From Lachnospiraceae bacterium (lineage in GTDB: Bacteria > Bacillota > Clostridia > Lachnospirales > Lachnospiraceae): 64,000 nt of DNA. The stretch is taken from the NCBI GenBank assembly GCA_910575275.1, contig CAJTEE010000002.1, positions 658,604 through 722,603 of the forward strand, given 5' to 3'. The notes under the pieces were generated by a model. The model was not told where the DNA came from and did no database searches. It saw nothing but the letters and a program-made list of their open reading frames with translations. Shown here piece after piece: positions 33,823-43,772 of this stretch (position 1 is its first letter; each line of letters opens with the position of its first letter). Both the position numbers and the translations under genes were made by a program.

Positions 33823-35997
33823 CTACTCACTGACCTCCGTCTCCGTAAAGCTCACGTTGTAAGAAGTCAGAATCACATTGTTCGTCAGATCCACGATCTC
33901 CACCTCGCCTGTCAGGACGCCATCCGCGCCGCGAATCCGGTCAAACCGGATATCTAACGTCGTATTGGCACTGTAGGACTTCACATCAGTCAGCTTTGTA
34001 TACACATCCTGTCCGTTCACTCTCTGCTTTAAGCGCACCAAAATCTGGATCTCTGCGGAACCGGCTCCCGGCCCGAAGGAGACCATAAGCGGATAGCTGG
34101 CCTCCAATGACGCGATAAACTGTTTTTTCACCGGCTTCGGCCCCAGGCTCAGTACATAATCCACGGTCGCCCCAGGCTCGATCTCCTGCCCGGGCGAAAT
34201 TCCCTGGCGGATGATCCGGCCCGGCCCCACGTCACTGCTGTATTCCTCCGATACCGTTCCGGTATTCAAATTATATTCGTCGATCAAGATCTGTGCCTCA
34301 TCCTCCAGAAGACCTTCCAGCTCTGGCATCGCAAAGGTCTGTACCGCCGGTCCGGTGCTCACATAGAGACGCACGGCACCGCCGATGGCTACCTTGTCGG
34401 CCGGCTCAAAGCGAATAATCGTCCCCGCTTCAACCGTCTCACTGGCCTCCTCGGCCACACTGGTCTTTAAGCCCTTTCCCTCCAAAAGCAGTACCGCCGT
34501 ATCCAGCGTCATGCCCGTAAGGCCAAGGCCGGAAAGCTCCACCTTATCGGAACCGCTGCTCACCACAACCGTCACCTTGGAATAACGCGGCACGACCGAA
34601 TCCGCCGCCTCCCGCTGCGCAAGCACGACGCCTTTTTCGATGTCATCGGAGGCTTCCAGCTCCACCTGCATGCTAAGATCAAGCGCCTTAAGCTTCGCCT
34701 CTGCCTCCTCCTGTGTATCGCCGACCAAGCCCGGCATCCGGACCTCCTTTTGACTCAGCGTCGTCTCTGCCTGGCTCTCCGTCTCCCTGTCAGCCGCCGT
34801 GGACGGTGCCTCGCTCCCGGTCGTCTCGTCTGTCGGCGTGGTCCGGTTCATCACACCGCCGAGCCTCGATAAAAATACAAGCACCACCGCCACGATGATG
34901 ATCGCCGCAAGGACGCCAAGCACCGTCAGAAGCTTCTCGAGCTGCGTCGCCTCCTCATCCTGGCGCCCTTTCTTGTACGCGGACTTTTGCCTGTCACGGC
35001 GTTCCGGCTCTCTGGCGTTCTTTTGTACCCCCGTTTTCTCGCTCTGAAGCTGGATCAGCTCAAGCTCCCGGTCACTGATGCGGATCGTACCACCGTTCTG
35101 ATTTTGTTGAACAGGCGGGACAGGTAAAGCCGCCTTTCCCTTTTCCTTCACGCCTGTGGTCCGAAGTTTGGCATCCGGGCTTAAAAGCGCATGCCGCAGA
35201 TCCCGTATTACCTCGGCCGCGTTTCGATAACGGCCCTCCGGCCGCTTTTCCGTACATCGCAGAATGATCCGCTCGAGTTCTTCCGGCACCTCCGGATTAT
35301 AGCTGCTCGGAAGGGGAAGCGGCTCCTCCAGATGCGCGAGCGCCACAGTCACCGTGTTCTCCCCGTCAAAGGGAAGCCGGCCCGTCACCATCTCGAACAT
35401 CGAAATACCGAGCGAGTACAAGTCACTGCGCTCGTCACTGTAGCCGCCTCTGGCCTGCTCCGGCGAAATATAATGCACGGAGCCCACCACGGACGAATTC
35501 ATGGTCTGTGACGACACCGCCCGCGCGATACCAAAATCCGCGACCTTTACCTTGCCGTCCTTGGAGATCAGCATGTTCTGCGGCTTGATGTCGCGGTGGA
35601 TGATATGCTGCTCATGTGCCGCCTCGATGCCCTGGGCAACCTGGATCGCGATGCCGATGGCCTCCCGGCCGTCCAGATGCCCCTTCTTAATAATATAATT
35701 CTTTAACGTGATCCCCTCGACGAGCTCCATAACGATAAAATGAAGATCACCCTCATCCACGACGTCGTAAATGTTTACAATATTCGGATGAGACAGCCCC
35801 GCCGCCGCCTGGGCCTCCATCTTAAACTTGCTGACAAAGCCCGCGTCGGACGTAAATTCCGCCTTCAGGACCTTTAGCGCAACAAGCCGGTTTAATTTAT
35901 GGCATTTTGCCTTATAGACCTCCGACATGCCGCCGGAGCCGATTTGTTCGAGCACCTCATAGCGCTCCTGCAGCATGGTTCCTGTTTTGAGTATCAT
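33823..35997 (-). CDS. prkC: PASTA-domain serine/threonine protein kinase (PrkC/Stk1 family)
   Basis: This membrane kinase senses muropeptides or lipid II and controls growth and cell-wall events. The 724-residue protein has an N-terminal Hanks kinase (GSGGMSEVYKA, VALKVL, HRDIKPQN, DFGIARA). A basic linker and one transmembrane helix (about residues 358-380, VLGVLAAIIIVAVVLVFLS) follow, then three extracellular PASTA domains (about 410-620) and a beta-rich C-terminal tail. It is coupled by a 4-nt overlap to its partner phosphatase. Confidence 0.97.
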   Translation of the reverse strand: MILKTGTMLQERYEVLEQIGSGGMSEVYKAKCHKLNRLVALKVLKAEFTSDAGFVSKFKMEAQAAAGLSHPNIVNIYDVVDEGDLHFIVMELVEGITLKNYIIKKGHLDGREAIGIAIQVAQGIEAAHEQHIIHRDIKPQNMLISKDGKVKVADFGIARAVSSQTMNSSVVGSVHYISPEQARGGYSDERSDLYSLGISMFEMVTGRLPFDGENTVTVALAHLEEPLPLPSSYNPEVPEELERIILRCTEKRPEGRYRNAAEVIRDLRHALLSPDAKLRTTGVKEKGKAALPVPPVQQNQNGGTIRISDRELELIQLQSEKTGVQKNAREPERRDRQKSAYKKGRQDEEATQLEKLLTVLGVLAAIIIVAVVLVFLSRLGGVMNRTTPTDETTGSEAPSTAADRETESQAETTLSQKEVRMPGLVGDTQEEAEAKLKALDLSMQVELEASDDIEKGVVLAQREAADSVVPRYSKVTVVVSSGSDKVELSGLGLTGMTLDTAVLLLEGKGLKTSVAEEASETVEAGTIIRFEPADKVAIGGAVRLYVSTGPAVQTFAMPELEGLLEDEAQILIDEYNLNTGTVSEEYSSDVGPGRIIRQGISPGQEIEPGATVDYVLSLGPKPVKKQFIASLEASYPLMVSFGPGAGSAEIQILVRLKQRVNGQDVYTKLTDVKSYSANTTLDIRFDRIRGADGVLTGEVEIVDLTNNVILTSYNVSFTETEVSE

Positions 35998-36734
35998 GGT
36001 GCCACCCCGCTTATCTGAGGCTTTACAAGGATAACCGCAATGTTATCCTTTCCCCCGTTCGCATTCGCTATGTCGATCAGGCTTTCTGTCTTCTCCTCGA
36101 TCGTTCCGGATGATGCAAGCACTCTCGAGATCTCTGCATCTGTTACCATGTTTGTCAGTCCGTCCGAGCAGAGCAGGATACAGTCCTCCTTCTGCAGGGA
36201 CACCTCAAAAAAATCCACCTCCACACCGGGACGCGTCCCCATGGCGCGGGTAATAATATTCTTCTGGTTCTGGTAGGACTCGCTGTCTCTTGTCATGCGC
36301 CCGCGGGAGACCATCTCCTCGACGAGCGAATGATCCCTCGTGATCTGGCACAAGCCGTCCCGAAACAGATACAGTCTGCTGTCGCCCACGTTTGCCACGT
36401 ACATCGTATCATCCACGATCGTCGCCGCCACGACGGTCGAACCCATCCCGGCGCGGTCCGGATTTCTCTCGGACTCCGTGTACAGGCGGCGGTTCGTCTG
36501 CTCGATGGCTCTGCGAAGGATCATGACCGGGCTGTCATCCCTGGCATCCTCCACGAGCCCCGCAATGCATTCCACGACAAAGCGGGACGCAAAATCCCCG
36601 GCCCTGTGGCCGCCCATTCCGTCCGCGACAATAAAAAGATTGAAAAGCGGTCCGACCCTCCCCGGTGATGCATACAGAGAATCCTCATTCATGCTACGCA
36701 CCCGGCCGGTATCCTTTTTTGCACAGCAGATCAA
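35994..36734 (-). CDS. stp: PP2C-type serine/threonine phosphatase (Stp1/PrpC family)
   Basis: This phosphatase reverses PrkC phosphorylation. The 246-residue protein has VRSMNEDSLYAS, FIVADGMGGHRAGDFAS, VANVGDSRLYLFRDG, ILLCSDGLTNMV and GGKDNIAVILV, giving the metal-binding aspartates of the PPM family. It overlaps rlmN and the kinase gene by 4 nt each. Confidence 0.95.
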   Translation of the reverse strand: MICCAKKDTGRVRSMNEDSLYASPGRVGPLFNLFIVADGMGGHRAGDFASRFVVECIAGLVEDARDDSPVMILRRAIEQTNRRLYTESERNPDRAGMGSTVVAATIVDDTMYVANVGDSRLYLFRDGLCQITRDHSLVEEMVSRGRMTRDSESYQNQKNIITRAMGTRPGVEVDFFEVSLQKEDCILLCSDGLTNMVTDAEISRVLASSGTIEEKTESLIDIANANGGKDNIAVILVKPQISGVAP

Positions 36735-37783
36735 ACTGTATCCTCCCCCTTCTCCAGATAGCCCTTCCGCAGCTGCCCGCAGGCGCCTCCAATATCCCGT
36801 CCCATCTCCCTGCGGACAGTCGCGTTGATTTTGCGGCGCACGAGCGCCTCCTTAAACGCCTCCACCCGGCTGCGGTCCGACTGGCGGTAATCCCTCTCCT
36901 TGATCGGGTTGACCGGGATCAGGTTCACATGCCCGTGCAGATTTTTTATCAGCCTGGCCAGGCGTTCGGCTTCCTCATCCGTATCATTCACTCCGGCTAC
37001 CAGGCTGTATTCGAATGTCAGGCGGCGTCCGGTCTTTTCAAAGTATTCCCGGCATGCCGGCAGGATCTCCGAGAGGGAATACCGGTTGGCGATCGGCATC
37101 AGCGTCCGTCTCGTCTCGTCATCCGCCGCGTGCAGGGAAAGCGCCAACGTGACGGAAAAGCCTTCCTCCGCAAGTCTTCGAATCTCCGGGACAAGCCCGC
37201 AGGTCGAGACCGTTATGTTCCTCTGGCTGATATGGGGCCCGTTTTCGTCACTCAACAGCCGGATAAAGCGCACCAGAGCGTCATAATTATCGAGCGGTTC
37301 CCCGCTCCCCATAACCACTATGTTGGAAATCCTCTCCCCAGTATCCGCCTGAATCCGGTACACTTGCTCAAGCATCTCCGACGCGGTCAGATTCCGCACA
37401 AGCCCGTCCAAGGTCGAGGCACAGAATTTACACCCCATGCGGCAGCCGATCTGTGATGAGACACAGACCGAATTTCCGTGATGATAGCGCATAAAAACAC
37501 TCTCGATCACATTTCCGTCCGCAAGGCCAAACAAATATTTGCGCGTCCCGTCGATCCCCGATTCAAGCCGGCGAACCATCTTTAAAGAGACATACTCCGC
37601 CTTCTCCTTTATCTGATCCCGAAGCGCCTTCGGCAGGTTCGTCATATCCTCCACCGAAGGGACGAGTTTTTTGTGCATCCATTCGTAGAGCTGCTTCGCC
37701 CGAAAGGACCTTTCTCCCAGCCCCGTGACAAACTCCGTAAGCTCGGAAAGCTCCATGGACTTCATATCCGTCTTTTCTGTCAT
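36731..37783 (-). CDS. rlmN: Dual-specificity 23S rRNA/tRNA adenine-C2 methyltransferase
   Basis: RlmN is a radical-SAM enzyme that methylates A2503 of 23S rRNA and A37 of some tRNAs. The 350-residue protein has the cluster motif SSQIGCRMGCKFCAST, VVMGSGEPLDNYDAL and VAGVNDTDEEAERLA, and a C-terminal cysteine (ACGQLRKGY) that is needed for catalysis. Coupled to rsmB and the phosphatase gene by 4-nt overlaps. Confidence 0.97.
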   Translation of the reverse strand: MTEKTDMKSMELSELTEFVTGLGERSFRAKQLYEWMHKKLVPSVEDMTNLPKALRDQIKEKAEYVSLKMVRRLESGIDGTRKYLFGLADGNVIESVFMRYHHGNSVCVSSQIGCRMGCKFCASTLDGLVRNLTASEMLEQVYRIQADTGERISNIVVMGSGEPLDNYDALVRFIRLLSDENGPHISQRNITVSTCGLVPEIRRLAEEGFSVTLALSLHAADDETRRTLMPIANRYSLSEILPACREYFEKTGRRLTFEYSLVAGVNDTDEEAERLARLIKNLHGHVNLIPVNPIKERDYRQSDRSRVEAFKEALVRRKINATVRREMGRDIGGACGQLRKGYLEKGEDTV

Positions 37784-39111
37784 ATTCGTTTCCTTGTAAA
37801 CGCGGCGATAAAAAAACCGTCGCAGGGCTCCCGGCCCGGAAGAAGCTGGAGACAGTTCTCCTTAGCCTTTCCCCGTATGCATTCCGGCAGGAGCGGGCCA
37901 AGCGCCCGCTTCTCAAACGGGAGTGTTTCGGCAATCCAGGCCGCATTGTCCTCATTTTCCTGTCTGCTGATCGTACATGTGCTGTAGAGAAGAAGGCCGC
38001 CGGGCCTCACATACTGCCAGACCGTCTTAAGGATCTGTCTCTGCAGGGCGGCAAGCTCTGCCAGATCCGTTTCTTGGATCCGCCTCTTGATATCCGGCTT
38101 TTTCCCGATGATTCCGAGCCCCGAGCAGGGAAGATCCGCCAGCACGATATCGGCCCTCTCCAAAAGCTCCGGATCAAATTTTACCGCATCCCATAAGGCT
38201 GTTCTGAGGTTTAAAAAGCCGCAGCGCGCCCTGTTTTCCTCGATCAGCGACACCTTATACTCCGTCAGATCCCGCGCTTCCACCATGCCGGTCCCGGCTA
38301 ACAGATCCGCCGCATGGAGGGCCTTCCCTCCCGGTGCGGCGCATACATCCAAAACAAAACTGCCTGCAGTCGGCGACGCGATGCGTCCCACAAGCGCCGA
38401 GGCCGGATCCTGGATCGCCACATGTCCGTTTGCAAATTCTCCGATGCCATCCGGCGCATCATAGCCCGAAAGCTCCAATAGGCCCTCCCCAAACGGATGG
38501 GACCGCGCCGCGATCCCCTGCGCCTCCAGCTCTCCCCTGATATGAGAAACCGGCGCAAGACTCTCGTTACAGCGCACCGTGAGCGGCCGCCCTTCTAAAA
38601 ACGAAGCCGCAATCTGCTTTGCCGTCTCCTTTCCATATGTGTGCTCCCACATCGAAAGCATCCATTCGGGAATTGAATACGCCAACCAGGGCTCCGAAAA
38701 GGCAATGTCCTCTTTTTTCCGCGAGATTGTCCGAAGTACCCCGTTTACAAACCCGGAAAGCCCCTCAAACCGGCGCTTTCTCGCAAGCCCGACCGCCTCA
38801 TTGCAGACCGCCGGGTCCGGGACCCGCTCCATGTAGAGGAGCTGATAGACAGACATGCGAAGAAGCGCGCGGATGAGCGGCTTCATTTTAGAAACCTTTA
38901 TTTTCGAATACCGGTTCAGGATCTCGTCAAGCTGCAGCTCATACTCCAGCGTCCCCTCGGCAAGTCTCGTGACGAAGGCCCTGTCCTGCTTTTCCAGATA
39001 GCGGTATTTGTCAAGGGCCTGCTTTAAGACCACATGGCTGGGTCTTCCCTCCTCCTGCACCTCCAAAAGAACGTCAAGAGCGATCTCCCTCGCGCTGCTT
39101 TGCTTAGTCAC
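37780..39111 (-). CDS. rsmB: 16S rRNA (cytosine-967 C5)-methyltransferase
   Basis: The 443-residue protein has an N-terminal NusB-like helical domain (about residues 1-140, AREIALDVLLEV, FVNGVLRTI). The Rossmann methylase follows, with VLDVCAAPGGKALHAADLL, DLPCSGLGIIGKKPDIK (first catalytic cysteine) and LLYSTCTISRQENE (second). It overlaps the metallopeptidase gene by 8 nt. Confidence 0.96.
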   Translation of the reverse strand: MTKQSSAREIALDVLLEVQEEGRPSHVVLKQALDKYRYLEKQDRAFVTRLAEGTLEYELQLDEILNRYSKIKVSKMKPLIRALLRMSVYQLLYMERVPDPAVCNEAVGLARKRRFEGLSGFVNGVLRTISRKKEDIAFSEPWLAYSIPEWMLSMWEHTYGKETAKQIAASFLEGRPLTVRCNESLAPVSHIRGELEAQGIAARSHPFGEGLLELSGYDAPDGIGEFANGHVAIQDPASALVGRIASPTAGSFVLDVCAAPGGKALHAADLLAGTGMVEARDLTEYKVSLIEENRARCGFLNLRTALWDAVKFDPELLERADIVLADLPCSGLGIIGKKPDIKRRIQETDLAELAALQRQILKTVWQYVRPGGLLLYSTCTISRQENEDNAAWIAETLPFEKRALGPLLPECIRGKAKENCLQLLPGREPCDGFFIAAFTRKRI

Positions 39112-39817
39112 GGTCCCTGCCTCCGAACAGGATGACCAGCCTTAAAAGCTGCAGAACCGTGGACGCAGCAGCCGCCACATATGTCAGCGCCGCGGCGCTT
39201 AAGACCTTTCTCGTCCCGCTGACCTCGTCGCCCACTAAAATCCCCTGCGAATCCAGGAGTCTAACGGCTCTTGCGGAGGCGTTAAACTCCACCGGAAGCG
39301 TCACGAGCTGGAACAGCACAGCCAGCGAAAACAAAAGAATCCCGATCTGTACAAGCGGTGAGCCGAGGCCGCCGATGACAACGCCCAGCAAAATAATCGG
39401 CCAGGACATCCGGCTTCCCAGATTGGCGACCGGAACCAGCGAGCTTCTGATACTTAGCGGCGCGTAGCTCTCGTTATGCTGCATCGCATGGCCGCATTCG
39501 TGCGCCGCCACGCCGATTGCCGCCACCGAGGTCGCATTAAACACCGACTGCGACAGATTGACCGTCTTCGTCCGCGGATCATAATGATCCGTCAGATTCC
39601 CGGCGATCGGCTGCACCGTCACATCGTAGATGCCCTGGGAATTCAAAAGCCGCCTCGCAGCTTCCGCCCCGGTCATCCCCGTCCGGCTATGCACTCTCGA
39701 GAACTTCTGAAACGTCGAATTGACACGGCTCTGCGCCCATAAGGACAGCACCATGCCAATGAGTAAAAGAATCATCGTCGGATCAAAATAATAGCCATAG
39801 CCCATTCCATAGCCCAT
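39104..39817 (-). CDS. yugP: Zinc metallopeptidase, YugP family
   Basis: The 237-residue membrane protein has a hydrophobic start (TMILLLIGMVLSLWAQS), the zinc motif GVAAHECGHAMQH (HExxH) and further hydrophobic helices (IILLGVVIGGLGS, ILLFSLAVLFQLVTLPVEF). This is the YugP arrangement, whose substrate is unknown. I chose the ATG after AAAGGAG; an in-frame TTG 8 codons earlier has no site. It follows fmt by 71 nt. Confidence 0.93.
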   Translation of the reverse strand: MGYGMGYGYYFDPTMILLLIGMVLSLWAQSRVNSTFQKFSRVHSRTGMTGAEAARRLLNSQGIYDVTVQPIAGNLTDHYDPRTKTVNLSQSVFNATSVAAIGVAAHECGHAMQHNESYAPLSIRSSLVPVANLGSRMSWPIILLGVVIGGLGSPLVQIGILLFSLAVLFQLVTLPVEFNASARAVRLLDSQGILVGDEVSGTRKVLSAAALTYVAAAASTVLQLLRLVILFGGRDRD

Positions 39818-39888
39818 ATACAAGTCTCCTTTCGTTTTCAACTATCCGTCTAACGCAGCCGTTTAGACAACCGCAGACGGCTGCAGTC

Positions 39889-40830
39889 TCACATTTCTGT
39901 CCCGCGCCCCAGTATGGCACCTGGCTCGATCGGATACCCACGCAGAAAATCTGCGGCACGCATCCGCTTTTTGCCCTCAAGCTGCAGCTCCTCGATCAAA
40001 AGGAAGCCGTCCCCAGTCTCCACGAGAAGCCCATCCTTTAAAGCCTCTGCTCTCCCGGGTATCCCGGCAGGGATGCCGTCTCTCACATCCGCCGCCCAAA
40101 GCTTTACTGTCTTCCCGTTCAGATATGTGTAGGCGCTCGGCCAGGGGTTAAGCCCCCGAATTAACCGCTCGATCGCCTCTGCGCGCATCGTCCAGTCAAT
40201 CTCGCCCATTGTTTTTTTTAACATGCCCACGTAGCTGCTCTTTGACTCATCCTGAGGCGTCCTTACAGCCGTTCCCTTTTCAAGCTTCTCCAGTGTCGTC
40301 AGAATCACCTCGCCGCTGATTGCGGCAAGTCGCTCAAACAGGCTGCCGGCCGTCTCCTTCTCTGCGAGCGGGATCTCGCGCCGCTCAAGCATGTCCCCGG
40401 TATCGAGCCCTTCATCCATGAGCATGGTCGTCACGCCGCTCATCCGCTCCCCGGCGATGACCGCCCACGGGACCGGGGCCGCGCCGCGGTACTTCGGCAG
40501 AAGCGACGCGTGCACGTTCACACATCCGTATCTGGGAAGCGTGAGAATCTCCGGCGTCAGGATCTGGCCAAACGCCGCCACGACGATCGCCTCCGGCGCA
40601 AGCTCCCTTAGCACCGCCACAAATTCCGGCGCCTTTACCTTCTTCGGCTGATAGACCGGGATACCAAGCTCTACGGCCATTTTCTTGACCGGCGTCTCGG
40701 AGATCTGATGTCCGCGCCCCTTCGGCATATCCGGCTGCGTCACCACGCCGACCACCGTATGTCCCCCGTTTACCAAGTCCTTTAGCGTCGGTACGGCAAA
40801 ATCCGGCGTTCCCATAAATACGATCCGCAT
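39889..40830 (-). CDS. fmt: Methionyl-tRNA formyltransferase
   Basis: Fmt formylates initiator Met-tRNA using 10-formyl-THF, which the downstream end of the Fhs reaction supplies. The 313-residue protein has RIVFMGTPDFAVPTL, NVHASLLPKYRGAAPVPWAVI and GVTTMLMDEGLDTGDML, including the catalytic Asn-His-Asp set. It lies 1 nt after def, the usual pair. Confidence 0.97.
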   Translation of the reverse strand: MRIVFMGTPDFAVPTLKDLVNGGHTVVGVVTQPDMPKGRGHQISETPVKKMAVELGIPVYQPKKVKAPEFVAVLRELAPEAIVVAAFGQILTPEILTLPRYGCVNVHASLLPKYRGAAPVPWAVIAGERMSGVTTMLMDEGLDTGDMLERREIPLAEKETAGSLFERLAAISGEVILTTLEKLEKGTAVRTPQDESKSSYVGMLKKTMGEIDWTMRAEAIERLIRGLNPWPSAYTYLNGKTVKLWAADVRDGIPAGIPGRAEALKDGLLVETGDGFLLIEELQLEGKKRMRAADFLRGYPIEPGAILGRGTEM

Positions 40831-40831
40831 C

Positions 40832-41305
40832 TTATTCCTCCTCAGGTTCTACGTCGTAGAGCTCTCCCTCCACCTTTTCGACGTACAGCTTTCCCTCCAG
40901 GTGATCACATTCGTGAAGGATGCATCTGGCAAGCAGCCCTTCGCCTTCCAGCGTGTACTCCTCCATGTTTTCGTTTAACGCCTTTACCTTTACATAATTG
41001 GCCCGCGTGACCTCGCCGTTTTTCCCCGGGACGCTTAAACACCCCTCCGGGCCGGTCTGTGTCCCGCTCTGCTTAAGGACGGTCGGATTGATCATCACGT
41101 AGCGGTTGCCGTCGTCTATGTCCATCACTACGATCTGCTTGCGGATCCCCACCTGCGGCGCGGCTAACCCGCAGCCGTTCCCGTCGTACATCGTATCGAA
41201 CATATCTGCGATCAGCTCTCTGGTCCGGCCGTTCATCTCCCTTACCGGCTTGCATTCCTTGGAGAGGATCTCATCCCCGATGATTCTGATCTGTCTGATT
41301 GCCAT
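40832..41305 (-). CDS. def: Peptide deformylase
   Basis: Def removes the formyl group from nascent proteins. The 157-residue protein has all three motifs: GCGLAAPQVG, EGCLSVPG (cysteine ligand) and HECDHLEG (HExxH ligands). I chose MAIRQIR as start because AAAGGA precedes it; the frame can be read 20 codons further up without homology. 3' neighbour fmt follows at 1 nt. Confidence 0.96.
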   Translation of the reverse strand: MAIRQIRIIGDEILSKECKPVREMNGRTRELIADMFDTMYDGNGCGLAAPQVGIRKQIVVMDIDDGNRYVMINPTVLKQSGTQTGPEGCLSVPGKNGEVTRANYVKVKALNENMEEYTLEGEGLLARCILHECDHLEGKLYVEKVEGELYDVEPEEE

Positions 41306-41380
41306 GAATGTATAATCCTTTCTAAAATGAAAATTCATATTTATGGTACGCGGCGCCCCAATCATCTACGCTTTCGGCCC

Positions 41381-41416
41381 GGAGTGTGTCTGAAGCCTGC
41401 TTTCTGACACGCTCTA
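41381..41416. repeat. Hairpin repeat related to the terminal inverted repeat of the element at 63795-63960
   Basis: GTGTCTGAA...TTCTGACAC folds on itself and is flanked by GAG...CTC. The stretch GTGTCTGAA-N4-GCTTTCTG and the end GCTCTA match the right end of the 166-bp element at the edge of the window. The repeat abuts the priA stop: its TAG end supplies the stop codon (41414-41416). It could act as a terminator after priA, but the T-run is weak. Confidence 0.5.
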
Positions 41417-43690
41417 TAAATCATACTGCAGCGTCACGTTTTTGTACAGCTCCCGCCCTCTCTCCCGCTCCTGGGCGGTTTTCATGACTCTTATTAGTAT
41501 AGCATAGTTTTCATGCTTTATATATAAAATTTTTCTGTAAATATCATTAAGTTTATAGGGAGCCGCCAAAACGGGCCCGATCAAAACCGCCCCGTCCAGG
41601 GCAAACTGTCGTTTGAGGGTCTTTTCCATGTCCTCCGCGGCCTCAGAAAGTGCATCCTCGCTCCGCGAGGCGAACAGCAGCGCGAGAAGCCCCATAACAG
41701 GCGGATAGCCCATCAGCTTCCGGTACAGGATCTCTTGCCTGTAAAACTGCAGATAATCCTGCTCCGCCGCGGCCGTCACCGCAAAATGATCCGGCGTATA
41801 CGTCTGGATCACCACATCCCCGGGAAGCTCCCCGCGCCCAGCCCGGCCGGAGGCCTGCGTCAAAAGCGCAAAGGTATTCTCCGCGCTCTTATAATCCGGC
41901 GCGTAAAGCGACAGATCCGCAGCCATGATCCCGACCAGCGTCACATTGGGGAAATCATGCCCCTTTACGATCATCTGCGTCCCGATCAGGATATCGGCCG
42001 CGCCCTCCGAAAAGCTCTGCAGAAGCTCCTCATGCGCCCCCTTTTTGGCCGTCGTATCCGCATCCATGCGCAGGATGCGTGCCTTGGGGAACGCGCGCCT
42101 CGTAAGCTCCTCAAGCTTCTGCGTCCCGGTCCCGAATGGCGCAATATACGGGGAGCCGCACGCCGGGCAGAGCTTTGGCATCGGACGCTCAAACCCGCAG
42201 TAATGGCAGCGGAGCCGCCCATCCGAATGGTAGGTCAGGCTCACGTCACAGTGCGGGCATTTCATGGCCGTCCCGCACGAGCGGCAGGAGACAAAGCCCG
42301 CATATCCCCGTCGGTTCATAAACAGCATCACCTGTTGCCCTTTTAAAAGCCGTTCCTCCAAAAGCCCCGTAAGCCGCCGGCTGAAGATCGAGCGATTTCC
42401 CTCCGCGAGCTCCTCGCGCAGATCGGCCACATGGACCCTGGCCAGGCGGCTTTTCTCCTTTGCCCGGTGCTTTAGAGTGAGAAGCCTGTATTCTCCCCGC
42501 TCCGCCTTATAAAAGCTCTCCACGGACGGCGTGGCCGATCCTAAGACCACACTCGCCTGCTGCATGGCGGCACGCATCCGGGCCGCCTCCCTCGCATGGT
42601 AGCGCGGGACCGTCTCGCTCTTATAGGCCCCCTCATGCTCCTCGTCGATGATGATGAGCCCCAGATTGGGAAACGGTGTAAAAAGCGCGGAACGCGGGCC
42701 GATCATGATGTCGATCTCGCCCTTCCTCGCCCGCTCCGACTGGTCATAGCGCTCCCCGGCCGAGAGCCTTGAATTGATGATCGAGACGCGGTTCCCGAAA
42801 CGTCTGTAAAAACGCATCACCGTCTGATACGTCAGGGAGATCTCGGGGATCAGGACGATCACCTGCCGCCCCCTCTTTATGACATGGGCGATCAGCTCCA
42901 TGTATACCTCGGTCTTCCCGCTCCCGGTGATCCCGTAGAGAAGATACGTCTTACAGATCCCCCGGTCATAATCGGCAAGCACCGTATGGACCGCCGCATG
43001 TTGCTCCTCGTTTAGCGCAGGAGGGCAGACATCCCTTTTCCAGCCGTGCACCGGATTCCGGCCGATCTCCTCGCTTCGGACCGCCAGGATGCCCTTTTCC
43101 TCTAACGGTTTTAACGTAGCGGCCGTGATGCCGAGCTTTTCGGAGGTCAGACGCCAGGGAAGCGTCCCGTTCTCCAAAAACGCCTTAAAAAGCCGGATTC
43201 TGGCCCTGTGTTTTTTCCGCTCGGACTCGTCAAGAAGCGCGGTCAGCTCCTCCCTCCCGACCAGGCATTCAATCGTCTTTTCCTTCCTCGCGGCCACCTC
43301 GGCCTTGACCGGGAGTACCGTCTTTAGCGCCTGGCTCATCGTGCAGCCATAACGCTCCTTTAGCTGCCAGGCCAGACAGATGAGCTGCTCCTGTACCGGG
43401 AGCGCACCGGGAAGGAGCGCCTCGATTTCTTTGAGCTTTTCCGGCGCAAAGGATGCCTCGTTTCCGACCGCGACCACAAAGCCCCGTCTCGGCGTATCCC
43501 CCCGTCCGAAGGGGACCCGGACCTGCACACCCGCCCGAAGCTCTCCCGAAAGCGCGGGCGGAATCCGGTACTGGAACACCCGGTCCACGCCCCTGGCAGT
43601 CAGGTCCACGATCACATCCGCAAAACACGGCTTACTCTCTCCCAAACGGTTTCCCCCTTCGATCCGGCCCGCTGCACAGCACTCTTTCAT
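41414..43690 (-). CDS. priA: Primosomal replication restart helicase PriA
   Basis: PriA reloads the replisome at collapsed forks. The 758-residue protein has the N-terminal DNA-binding domain (ADVIVDLTARGVDRVFQYRIP), helicase motifs GITGSGKTEVYMEL and IIDEEHEGAYKSE, the double zinc site (CRSCGTAMKCPHC, CHYCGF, CPACGS) and QASGRAGRGELPG. The upstream ATG has a weak ribosome site. A TTG 15 codons later (about 43645) is preceded by AAGGGGG and may be the true start. Confidence 0.95.
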   Translation of the reverse strand: MKECCAAGRIEGGNRLGESKPCFADVIVDLTARGVDRVFQYRIPPALSGELRAGVQVRVPFGRGDTPRRGFVVAVGNEASFAPEKLKEIEALLPGALPVQEQLICLAWQLKERYGCTMSQALKTVLPVKAEVAARKEKTIECLVGREELTALLDESERKKHRARIRLFKAFLENGTLPWRLTSEKLGITAATLKPLEEKGILAVRSEEIGRNPVHGWKRDVCPPALNEEQHAAVHTVLADYDRGICKTYLLYGITGSGKTEVYMELIAHVIKRGRQVIVLIPEISLTYQTVMRFYRRFGNRVSIINSRLSAGERYDQSERARKGEIDIMIGPRSALFTPFPNLGLIIIDEEHEGAYKSETVPRYHAREAARMRAAMQQASVVLGSATPSVESFYKAERGEYRLLTLKHRAKEKSRLARVHVADLREELAEGNRSIFSRRLTGLLEERLLKGQQVMLFMNRRGYAGFVSCRSCGTAMKCPHCDVSLTYHSDGRLRCHYCGFERPMPKLCPACGSPYIAPFGTGTQKLEELTRRAFPKARILRMDADTTAKKGAHEELLQSFSEGAADILIGTQMIVKGHDFPNVTLVGIMAADLSLYAPDYKSAENTFALLTQASGRAGRGELPGDVVIQTYTPDHFAVTAAAEQDYLQFYRQEILYRKLMGYPPVMGLLALLFASRSEDALSEAAEDMEKTLKRQFALDGAVLIGPVLAAPYKLNDIYRKILYIKHENYAILIRVMKTAQERERGRELYKNVTLQYDL

Positions 43691-43772
43691 CAGGCTGCCG
43701 CCGTACTTCCATGCTCAAAACTTCCGTCGTTCTCCCGGGCCCGCCTCTCAAAACAAAGCCCTGCCCATCCTG

